Positions 1-7,600 of a stretch of DNA of 8,354 bases are shown in pieces; the stretch's first letter is position 1; the number at the start of each line of letters is the position of its first letter. Source of the stretch: Flavobacteriaceae bacterium (GTDB lineage Bacteria > Bacteroidota > Bacteroidia > Flavobacteriales > Flavobacteriaceae); contig JAQWON010000096.1 in NCBI GenBank assembly GCA_029245825.1, forward strand, positions 1 through 8,354, read 5' to 3'. The position numbers and the translations under genes are program-made. The notes beneath the pieces are model-generated. The model was not told where the DNA came from and made no database searches. It was given only the letters and a program-made list of their open reading frames with translations.

Positions 1-927
1 CGCATCGAAACCCTGTTTATTTGCGACATTCTGCATAATGGATTGAATCCATGAATCAGTACCTAACTCTGTGATAGCTAAAGGCATAATAATAAAGCAA
101 AGAAATAATAGGATTGGACGCCCAATGGTTTTAACATACCATCCAAAAATCGTCACAATTAATACTCCAATAGCGATAAAACCATAACGCATTAAATAAT
201 CATCTGATTCAGGTTTAAAGAAATCGTTTAGCTGAAGCACTAGTAAAAATGCAACCAGTATTGCACCACCAATGCCAAACTCTTGTAGCATTTCTTTATA
301 ACTAACTCCAGCAGCAACACGTTCATTTTTTGGAAACTTCTGCTTAATTAAGATTATAAAATATAAAAACGCAGGAATAACTGTAACAACTATTTTAATC
401 CACCATTCAACATTACCTAAACCAATTACGATAATACCAGCAAGCACTAATCCACCTGGCCATCCGGCATGTAAAATATTTAACCATTTCGGTTTACTTT
501 TATTAAACATTGTTGCCACCACAGGGTTAATAAAAGCCTCAACAGTTCCGTTCCCTAGTGCAAAAATTAAACTTCCCCAATATAATAAGTCATAAGCGAC
601 ATCAATGTGACCGACTTGTAATTGTTGGTATGCCAAATAGCCTAACATGCCCCATGAAACATGTCCTATAAAAGCAAATATCATCGCTATTTTATAACCA
701 ATTCTATCTATAAATAGACTAAAAAAGACAATAGATACAAAAAATGGCCAAATGCCAATTCCTGTAAGTCGTCCAGCTTGAGCTGGATTCAAATCAAAAG
801 CTTCACTCCAAGTATCAATCAAAAAGACTCTAGTAATGAAACCAAAAGCAGTGGTAACTAAGGCTATAAAACAGCCCCAAAATAAAATCATATTTGTAGA
901 TTTAGCTGTACTTGTATTCATTTTCAT
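1..927 (-). CDS. MFS permease, probable sugar or sugar-acid transporter (C-terminus cut by window edge)
   Basis: This is an inner-membrane transporter of the major facilitator superfamily. Translating the minus strand from the ATG at 927 gives 309 residues open to base 1. At least nine hydrophobic segments are visible, at roughly residues 13-33, 54-73, 80-100, 113-133, 155-170, 174-193, 217-234, 248-264 and 269-287, so about three of the usual twelve helices are missing. The loop after helix 2 carries DRIGYK (74-79), the MFS motif A position. Helix 4 has GNG (125-127) followed by E130 and NP (134-135), and then a HAGWPGG stretch (153-159). An acidic residue four before NP in helix 4 resembles the fucose/glucose permease branch (FucP), which suggests H+-coupled sugar uptake; this is an inference. 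A second in-frame ATG at 921 is possible, but 927 sits nearer an A-rich leader. It is the last complete-start gene of the operon, 43 bases after the TIM-barrel gene. The substrate is unknown. Confidence 0.9.
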   Translation of the reverse strand, partial: MKMNTSTAKSTNMILFWGCFIALVTTAFGFITRVFLIDTWSEAFDLNPAQAGRLTGIGIWPFFVSIVFFSLFIDRIGYKIAMIFAFIGHVSWGMLGYLAYQQLQVGHIDVAYDLLYWGSLIFALGNGTVEAFINPVVATMFNKSKPKWLNILHAGWPGGLVLAGIIVIGLGNVEWWIKIVVTVIPAFLYFIILIKQKFPKNERVAAGVSYKEMLQEFGIGGAILVAFLLVLQLNDFFKPESDDYLMRYGFIAIGVLIVTIFGWYVKTIGRPILLFLCFIIMPLAITELGTDSWIQSIMQNVANKQGFDA

Positions 928-937
928 AATTATTTAT

Positions 938-945
938 GTTTTATT
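938..945 (-). promoter_or_regulatory. A-rich translation leader of the MFS gene
   Basis: On the coding strand the word AATAAAAC lies 10 bases before the ATG at 927, with no GGAGG-type site in the 43-base gap. A-rich leaders are usual in Bacteroidota. The surrounding 14 bases (937-950) match 3401-3414, the leader of the Dabb gene, exactly. Confidence 0.4.
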
Positions 946-970
946 AAATTGATACTAAACTTTTAAAGGA

Positions 971-1828
971 TTAAAGTGTTAGCGCTTTAAATTTTTGAGT
1001 TAATTCTGTTAAAGAGGTTTCTACAGCCATACGTTCTAATGAAGAAGCACCAACAAATCCATGAGCATCGGTGTTTTTAAGAATTATTTTAACGTCTTCT
1101 GGAGTATTCACAGGTCCACCATGTGCTAAAAAGATAATATCCTTATTAACTGTACGTCCGGCATCTATTATTTCTTGTGTTCGCTTTATTGCAAAATCCA
1201 TATCTACTGTAGCTCCAATTACACCAATGGATCCACCTACTGTTGTCCCTACATGAGCAATTATTGTATCTGCACCAACTTTAGCCATTTGAATAGCTTC
1301 TTCTGGAGTTGCAACATATACGCATGAAAATAAATCCATTTTGGTTGCTAATTGAATCATTTCAACTTCTTTAGAAAATCCCATCCCTGTTTCTTCTAGA
1401 ATATTTCTAAAAGATCCATCGACAATAGAGTGGGTAGGGAAATTGTTAATCCCTGAAAACCCCATATCTTTTACTTGTTTTAGAAAATGCCACATTCGTC
1501 TGCGCGGATCAGAACCATGCACACCACAAAAAACAGGTATTTCCTCAACGACTGGGAGCACTTCAAATTCTCCAATTTCCATAGCTACGGCATTGGCATC
1601 ACCATAAGCCATTAAGCCAGCTGTAGAGCCATGACCAGACATTCTGAATCTTCCAGAGTTATATATTATAATAAAATCTGCGCCCCCTTTTTCAATAAAT
1701 TTGGCACTAATTCCAGTTCCGGCTCCAGCTCCAATAATAGCTTTTTTCTTAACCAAAGTTGCTTGTAATCTTTCTCTAACTTCTTCTCTTGTATAAGGGT
1801 TTCCTTTTCCCGTCCATGGGTTTGGCAT
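971..1828 (-). CDS. TIM-barrel protein of the phosphoenolpyruvate hydrolase family (Tm-1 C-terminal-half homologue)
   Basis: This 285-residue protein is complete and lacks a signal peptide, so it is probably cytoplasmic. It belongs to the family annotated as PEP hydrolase-like or 'TIM-barrel signal transduction protein'. Visible landmarks, spread along the chain as expected for barrel strand ends, are GAGAGTG (33-39), YNSGRFRM (56-63), GDAN (76-79), GVHGSDP (102-108), INNFPT (127-132), AHVGTTVGG (191-199), AHGGP (235-239) and VGASSLER (259-266). The family is related to the PEP mutase/IGPS type of barrel. The name implies PEP hydrolysis, but I know of no firm demonstration for this group, so the reaction should be treated as unknown. 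In plants the same domain forms the C-terminal half of Tm-1, downstream of a UPF0261 domain, and here the UPF0261 gene lies just upstream with a 33-base gap. The pair therefore probably works as a complex. The ATG at 1828 is supported by an A-rich leader. Confidence 0.9.
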   Translation of the reverse strand: MPNPWTGKGNPYTREEVRERLQATLVKKKAIIGAGAGTGISAKFIEKGGADFIIIYNSGRFRMSGHGSTAGLMAYGDANAVAMEIGEFEVLPVVEEIPVFCGVHGSDPRRRMWHFLKQVKDMGFSGINNFPTHSIVDGSFRNILEETGMGFSKEVEMIQLATKMDLFSCVYVATPEEAIQMAKVGADTIIAHVGTTVGGSIGVIGATVDMDFAIKRTQEIIDAGRTVNKDIIFLAHGGPVNTPEDVKIILKNTDAHGFVGASSLERMAVETSLTELTQKFKALTL

Positions 1829-1835
1829 ATTTTTA

Positions 1836-1843
1836 GTTTTATT
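1836..1843 (-). promoter_or_regulatory. A-rich translation leader of the TIM-barrel gene
   Basis: The word AATAAAAC on the coding strand lies 7 bases before the ATG at 1828. The 33-base gap has no Shine-Dalgarno-like purine run and no hairpin, which fits co-transcription with the UPF0261 gene. Confidence 0.4.
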
Positions 1844-1861
1844 GATTAATAAAAACGTTAT

Positions 1862-3079
1862 TCATATTATTTTAATTAGGTTTTCTACTAATGCAACAGC
1901 AAAGGTTTCATCATTTATATGGGCATCCATTTCTATAACAGGGATAGATGATTTTGCATGCTCTTTGATTGATTCAAATAGAACATGGTCAACCTCAGGT
2001 TGATAGAATATATCTCCTTCACTATCTATTTGAGAAATTCCTTTTTTAGGTAATAATACTATTGTCTTTGCTTCAGATTTATTCAATTTAGAAGCTAGGC
2101 GTTCACCAAGAATTTTATTTTCAATCTTATTAGTTCTCAATAAAGTAACATCTGGAGCCCAACTATAAAGTTGCCTTGATTTAAATTTTTTTGGAACAGT
2201 ATCTAAATGAGCAAAATTTACCATGTCAAGACAACCTGGAACAACAACTTGAGGAATTCCTTTTTTAGAAGCTGCTGTTAAACGTTCAGGACCAGCACTA
2301 CATATACCTCCGCATAGATCATCTGCTAATTCTGTGGTAGTAACATCTAGTACAGCATCAAAGCAACCTTCAAAAATTAAAGATTCCATAGTAGCTCCTC
2401 CAACTCCTGTAGCATGAAAGGCTAAGACTTCGTATCCTTTATCTTTCAATAATTCAGTACATTTATCCACACATTTAGTAGTGTTTCCAAACATGCTTAT
2501 GGCAATACTTTTCTTTTTGTTATCTGATTCTTCAATTTTCACATCCACCATACCGCAAATGGCTGCTGCTGCTTGTTGAATTAATAATTTGCTAATATTA
2601 TTTAGTCCTGCAACATCAACAACAGAAGGCATTAATGTAATGTCTTTAACACCAACTTGTCTTGAAAGATCTTTTGCCGCAAGTGTTGATAGGCAAAATT
2701 TTGGTATTCCTAAAGGAACCACTTGCATTGCTGACAAAGCAATATAGGTGCCACCACCGCCCCCCATACCAATAACACCTTTTATTTTATTTTCAGCTAT
2801 AAGCGTTTCTAAAATTTTTGCAGCTCCTTGCCCCATTAAATCTACAGCTTTCCCCCGATCTCCAGAGTTTTTAATAGCCTCAATTGAGATTCCTGAAGCT
2901 TCCGCCACTAGAGAATTATCAAAATCAATGGTGAAATTAGCGGTGCTTTCCATAACACCTGTGTTTATAGAAATAACTTTTTGATCTTTTGCTTTAATAC
3001 ATTCTAGCAAATAGGAAAAATCTTCTCCTTTGGTATCAAAACACCCTAAAATTACAATACTTTTTTCCACAGTACTCAT
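1862..3079 (-). CDS. UPF0261 / Tm-1-like ATP-binding domain protein
   Basis: This 405-residue protein is complete, of usual length for UPF0261, and has no signal peptide, so it is probably cytoplasmic. It has two similar-sized lobes. The N-terminal lobe has GCFDTKGED (12-20), where the family normally reads G-T-x-DTK-x-x-E, then DRGKAVDLM (74-82) and a glycine-rich loop GMGGGGGTYIA (104-114). The second lobe opens near residue 191 with ISMFGNTT (194-201), then HATGVGGATME (222-232), a long conserved block beginning DVTTTELADDLCGG (245-258), and VPGCLDMVNF (280-289). The tomato Tm-1 N-terminal region, which binds tobamovirus replication protein, belongs to this family; the bacterial function is unestablished. 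The glycine-rich loop suggests nucleotide or phosphosugar binding, which is an inference. Its neighbours are the Dabb gene 18 bases upstream and the TIM-barrel gene 33 bases downstream, the latter corresponding to the other half of Tm-1. The start ATG at 3079 has no other nearby in-frame candidate. Confidence 0.92.
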   Translation of the reverse strand: MSTVEKSIVILGCFDTKGEDFSYLLECIKAKDQKVISINTGVMESTANFTIDFDNSLVAEASGISIEAIKNSGDRGKAVDLMGQGAAKILETLIAENKIKGVIGMGGGGGTYIALSAMQVVPLGIPKFCLSTLAAKDLSRQVGVKDITLMPSVVDVAGLNNISKLLIQQAAAAICGMVDVKIEESDNKKKSIAISMFGNTTKCVDKCTELLKDKGYEVLAFHATGVGGATMESLIFEGCFDAVLDVTTTELADDLCGGICSAGPERLTAASKKGIPQVVVPGCLDMVNFAHLDTVPKKFKSRQLYSWAPDVTLLRTNKIENKILGERLASKLNKSEAKTIVLLPKKGISQIDSEGDIFYQPEVDHVLFESIKEHAKSSIPVIEMDAHINDETFAVALVENLIKII

Positions 3080-3097
3080 TTATAATATAATATTTAG

Positions 3098-3394
3098 TTA
3101 AACATTAAAATCGAATACTACTACACGCTCCAATTTAGGGATTACTAAATTCTTTACTTTTTCATGAACAGGATGTGGTAAATATGCTTCTCTAGACTCT
3201 GGACTATCAAAAGTCATTATAAATCCATGTGTATACCCATCATTGAATCCTTCACTACTATCATATGCTCCATGTTCCATTTTTAAAAGACCAGGGATTT
3301 TTCCCACCATAGCTTGCATTGTTGAAAAACACTCTTCAATCTCTTGATTTGTTATTGCTTCTTTAAATTGAAACATTCCGAAATGTCTAGTCAT
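3098..3394 (-). CDS. Dabb (stress-responsive alpha/beta-barrel) domain protein
   Basis: This small single-domain protein has 98 residues from the preferred start and is probably cytoplasmic and dimeric, as Dabb proteins usually are. It shows the family pattern: an initial strand with RHFGMFQFKE (3-12), a helix starting NQEIEECF, a middle GLLKMEHG strand, then THGFIMTFDSPE, the typical AYLPHPVHEKV segment, and a hydrophobic last strand VVVFDF. An in-frame ATG further upstream at 3439 would give 113 residues but would overlap the end of the FG-GAP gene by 20 bases and add a low-complexity, Dabb-unlike N-terminus. The ATG at 3394 starts exactly where the domain begins and has the A-rich leader AATAAAAC 7 bases before it. 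Dabb proteins include small-molecule cyclases and enzymes or binding proteins of unknown role. Here it sits 18 bases before the UPF0261 gene, so a role with the same cytoplasmic substrate is plausible but unproven. Confidence 0.88.
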   Translation of the reverse strand: MTRHFGMFQFKEAITNQEIEECFSTMQAMVGKIPGLLKMEHGAYDSSEGFNDGYTHGFIMTFDSPESREAYLPHPVHEKVKNLVIPKLERVVVFDFNV

Positions 3395-3401
3395 AATATC
3401 T

Positions 3402-3409
3402 GTTTTATT
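3402..3409 (-). promoter_or_regulatory. A-rich translation leader that supports the 3394 start of the Dabb gene
   Basis: On the coding strand AATAAAAC lies 7 bases before the ATG at 3394, inside the 25-base gap after the FG-GAP stop codon. The same spacing is seen before the TIM-barrel gene, which favours this start over the upstream ATG at 3439. Confidence 0.4.
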
Positions 3410-3419
3410 AAATTTATTA

Positions 3420-4673
3420 TTAATTCTGTATAAAAGCAAATACGCCTTTTTTGTTCCCTACCACAATATCAATTTTACCATCATTATTTAAATCACCTGT
3501 ATTAATTTGTCTACCTACACCTGAGTTATCATCAATTAAATATGGAACAAACTCAACAGTTCCATTCGTATTTATTTTTGTTTTAAACCAATATAAAACA
3601 GCAGGGTCTTCAAAACCTGGGTCGTTCCCATTATGCGCGTAATAACATTTTCCAGTTACAATATCCATAATTCCATCTCCATCAATATCGGAACATTCTA
3701 AGGCATGTAACTGACTAAAAGAAACACCATATTTATTATCTTTTTTAGAGTTTGTCATTATTTTATGTTCCTTAAAAGTAATACTATTGTTTATTTTTAT
3801 TTGTTCATGCCATGAGAGACCATAACCATGAGCGTTCATAGCTGTTACAACATCATTATCACCATCTCCATCTATATCAAAAGCATACATTTGAGCCCCT
3901 CCTTGTTTTGGAGAAAAATCATATTTATGGTATTTCCAAATCGTCTTGCGATTCCAATTTTTAGGCTGTTCCCACCATCCACTTTTTTCGATTATATCTG
4001 TAAATCCATCTGCATTAATATCTCCAGCACCAAGACCATGCATAAAAACAGGAAAACGTTTTGAGTCATGAGGACTAATAGCTAAAGTCTCCCATTCGTT
4101 TTCGTCATCTTCATTTATAATACCCAGTGTAATTCGTCCATTACTAAAAGCTAAAAGTTCCTTTATTTCATTTCCAATTATATCAATTAAGTTAGGAGAT
4201 TCATTACAAACATGTTTCTGAGCATCATGAAATACAAGTGCTTCAATTTCTTTATTAAAAGACTTTGACTTTTTACCGGGGTTTTTAACCCATTTACTAT
4301 CTGTTCCAGGTATTCCAATGCGTAATATATCTGTCCACTTATCATCATTAAGTTTATATGGAAACGTGAAGAAGTTGGTTGCATAACCTTCTAATCCAGG
4401 ACCTGTAATGGGATAGTGTTTTACTGGCGCATATGTAAATTTTTTTTTGAACTCTGGACCTTTCCACCATACAGATCCAGCTACAACATCAAGATGTCCA
4501 TCTGCATTAATATCACCTATTGATGCACCTTCTGTAATATACTTATCTAACAATTGCACTTTTTTAAAAGAAACTTTTGTGAATGGCAACTTTTTTGTTT
4601 GAGCCTGTATTTGTATTGATGACATACAGACAAAGTAGCAAACAAAAAATTTAATATTTCTTAAATTATGCAT
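3420..4673 (-). CDS. Secreted FG-GAP/VCBS-repeat beta-propeller protein
   Basis: This 417-residue protein is complete and exported. A hydrophobic signal segment (about residues 8-22) ends in QAQ with likely cleavage after A24. Five FG-GAP/VCBS calcium-binding motifs of the form D-x-D/N-x-D-G-x-x-D are visible: GDINADGHLD (53-62), GDINADGFTD (near 217), FDIDGDGDND (near 264), SDIDGDGIMD (near 327) and GDLNNDGKID (near 391). Several are followed after about eight residues by an aromatic W-W-x-x-P type strand, for example WWKGP and WWEQP, giving a propeller of about seven blades when the weaker ones are counted. No other catalytic domain is seen. Similar propellers occur in binding or scaffold proteins and in the aldos-2-ulose dehydratase fold, so a keto-sugar enzyme or binder is a possible but weak reading. 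It follows the haem dehydrogenase by 13 bases. The first ATG (4673) is chosen because it gives the full signal peptide; a later Met17 would remove most of it. Confidence 0.88.
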   Translation of the reverse strand: MHNLRNIKFFVCYFVCMSSIQIQAQTKKLPFTKVSFKKVQLLDKYITEGASIGDINADGHLDVVAGSVWWKGPEFKKKFTYAPVKHYPITGPGLEGYATNFFTFPYKLNDDKWTDILRIGIPGTDSKWVKNPGKKSKSFNKEIEALVFHDAQKHVCNESPNLIDIIGNEIKELLAFSNGRITLGIINEDDENEWETLAISPHDSKRFPVFMHGLGAGDINADGFTDIIEKSGWWEQPKNWNRKTIWKYHKYDFSPKQGGAQMYAFDIDGDGDNDVVTAMNAHGYGLSWHEQIKINNSITFKEHKIMTNSKKDNKYGVSFSQLHALECSDIDGDGIMDIVTGKCYYAHNGNDPGFEDPAVLYWFKTKINTNGTVEFVPYLIDDNSGVGRQINTGDLNNDGKIDIVVGNKKGVFAFIQN

Positions 4674-4686
4674 CTAATAAAACGGA

Positions 4687-7600
4687 TTACTTTAATGTTT
4701 TAATATAAGCAAGCAAATCAGCAACTTGTTCATCTGAATAACCTTCTATGAGTCCTTCAAACATAAACGAACGTCCTGCTAAGAAGCTTTCCGATTTAAT
4801 TTCACTAGCTTGAATAAAAATTTTGCTACCTCCCATAAAACCAATAGAAGTCCCTCTATTATCTCTTTTTATAAGATATCCCTCAACAGTGCTTCCGTCT
4901 GTTTTAGTAACTCTATAAACAGCATAGCTCCCCTCTAATGCAGCATTTGGGTCAAGAATTGCAGTCAATAAAGCTTCATTTTCTCTGAATGCAGAACCAT
5001 CTAATGCAGGCCCATAATCATACCCTTTATCACCAACAGTATGACAAAGTAAGCATACTTGAAATAATGTTTCTCCTTCTGCAGCATTGCCATTTTCTTT
5101 TTCAGCAATACCCATATAATGATCAAGTTTTGCGTCAAAAGCTTTTTTATCTTCTTCTCGTTGCTTTTTAACCTGATCTAATATTTTTGTTCCTATAGCG
5201 TCATTTTTGTTGGATAGGTACACTTTTTCTGCACTAGAAATATCAAACGCCTTGTGAGATAACAATTTTTTTTCAAACAATTGCTTTAAAAGTAGAGCAC
5301 CTTTGTTAGACACTGATAACACCTTTGTAATTAGTTTTTTTTGTGTTTCATCTAAATCTGGCAACCAAGTTTTTAAAATTGTATATGCTTGAGATTGATC
5401 AGCCTTTGTAAGCGAATGCAATGCAGAAACTCTTATCTCATCTTCTAAATTATCATTTTTAGACAATTGGGCAAAAAATTTTTTATTTTGTTTAGGTTGA
5501 TTTTCAAGAGCAAGAATTATTAATTCAAGGGTCTCCGCAGTAGATGTTTTTTCAATTAGTGGAATAATATAATTTTGAAGGTTTTTAACTCGTAACTTAC
5601 CAATGGCCTCCAGACCTAGACGTTGCGTAGATTCATCCTTGCTTTGCAGCAAAGATTTTATAGGATTTGATAGCAACTGAGTTAATTGACTAGATTGTAC
5701 TTGAGTTAAATTTTTTAATGCGTATGTAACGTAAGTTTCGGCCTTTTCTTCTTGTTCTAACTTAGGTTTAACAGCTTTAAATATAGCTGGATTAGAAAGC
5801 ATGTTTGCGACAATTATAAATGTAGATTCATTTAAGTTCATTTTTTGGCCTTGTTGTCCCCATAAATCAAGAAAAACACGTTCACGTTCTTTCTCTTCTA
5901 ATGCTTGACTTGCCCATAGAAGGTTACTTGGATTTAACTGTTTTGCTTTAGGTGAGGCGATGAACATTTTTAATTCTTCTGGATAACTTTCAAGTGTTTT
6001 TCTTGCTAAAAAACGTTCGAAATTGCGTTCATAAGACCCTCCCATTTCATTGCCCTCAAGTTCAGGTTTACAGGCTTTTACCAATAGATTTATAGTTTCT
6101 GCATTAGCAACACCTACTTCGTTTAATGTCCTAAGTACTTGAGAGCGAACCATAGGGTTGCTGTCTTCAGAAACATACTCTAATGCACTAGCAATTTCAC
6201 TTGCGTTTAATGAAAAAGACGCTAATGATCGTACAGCTTCTCTTTTTAAATCATGTTCTGATGAGGCAAGTAATGAGTTTATCAAATTTTTATCATAATG
6301 ACGAATCCCTTCTAGTGACCATAATGCTAAAATACGGGTGATTTCAGTTTGAGATTTGTCTGAAGCGAGAGCCAACAACTCATTTGAAAGTTTTTTAGTT
6401 TCTTCAATTGGACGATCACTTATTTGATGCCATGCGGCACGTTTTGCCCATAGAGAAGGTGATTTTAAATAGTTAACAAGGTCTTTAGTTTTAATTTCAT
6501 AAAAGTTCTCAATAGTTCTTGGTTTTTGTGATTTATGACAAATTCGAAAAATACGTCCATGTGATTTATCACGATCTGGATGCGTTGTTGGTAATTCGTT
6601 GTGTGCAATGATTTTATTATACCAATCTGCAATATAAAGACAACCATCAGGACCAAATTCCAAATTAACGGGTCTAAACCAATCGTCTTCAGAAGTTAAT
6701 AAATCTGGTAAATGTTTAGCCGAAATACTTCCATCTGGGTTACGTATAATCTTTACAGAATTTATTGTACTTGTAATAGGATTTGCTAAAAAGGCAACAT
6801 CCCTCCATGCTTCAGGGAATGATCCCGTTTCATCATCTGCAAAAGCAACTCCAGAAATACCGGTACCACCTACACGAAAATTATGTAGTTCAGGAACCCA
6901 TGGTTGATACGGACGAAGACGATCATTTCCTATTCCTGGGAATCCAGTTCCTCCTTCCATAGGCACTATAGAATACCCTAAGTCATTTGCTTCAGTACCA
7001 TACCACTGTCCATTGCCTCTAAGTTGAAATCCCCAGATGTTGTTTAAGCCTGAGTTTACTAACTCAAGTTTTTTAGCATCTAAAGAAAATCTTGCTATTT
7101 TACTGAAATCTATACGCAATTTGGCATCATTAACTAATGAAGAAACTTTACTCTTGTTAAGTGCGCCTTGACTAAAATGAATCCAATCTCCAGGAGCACG
7201 CACTAATAAATGTGCCATAGTATGGGAATCTGTAAATCCAAACCCAGTTAATAAAGGTATGCGCTTATCTGCCTTTCCATCATTATCGGTATCAGTTAAA
7301 AAAAATAATTCTGGACCCTGCGCAACGTAACTTCCATTTTTATAAGGTAATATGCTTTGTGGAAGGGCTAAACCATCTGCCCAAATGTTGGTTTTTACAG
7401 CCGATTTATTATATAGATTAGAAAGGACTATTATTTTATCAGTTCCTTTTATTTCTCCCCTATATAATTTAAGAATACGCTTAAAGTTTTCATTTTTTTC
7501 TTGTTCTTCAGGACTATCCATCAATTTGAGTAAATCATTCCATTTAATATCTGCCACGGGATCTAACGGATACATTTCCGCAGTTTGAGTCCATAAGTTT

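Noticed and set aside
928..970. Possible internal promoter or terminator in the longest gap
   Set aside because: No TTTG/TAxxTTTG pair and no stem-loop could be found in these 43 bases.
1071..1256. Plus-strand open frame of 61 codons inside the TIM-barrel gene
   Set aside because: It lies wholly antisense to a well-conserved gene, has no recognisable domain and no leader; it is a shadow frame.
2748..2984. Plus-strand 78-codon frame starting MPPPPPIP
   Set aside because: The proline run is the reverse complement of the UPF0261 glycine-rich loop, so it is a compositional artefact.
3828..4064. Plus-strand 78-codon frame within the FG-GAP gene
   Set aside because: It is antisense to conserved calcium-binding repeats and shows no family features of its own.
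4187..4384. Minus-strand 65-codon frame in another phase of the FG-GAP gene
   Set aside because: It is fully nested in the intact FG-GAP frame; there is no sign of a frameshift or a separate protein.
4674..4686. Possible transcription terminator in the T-rich gap between the haem and FG-GAP genes
   Set aside because: Only 13 bases long and without an inverted repeat that could form a stem; read-through is more likely.
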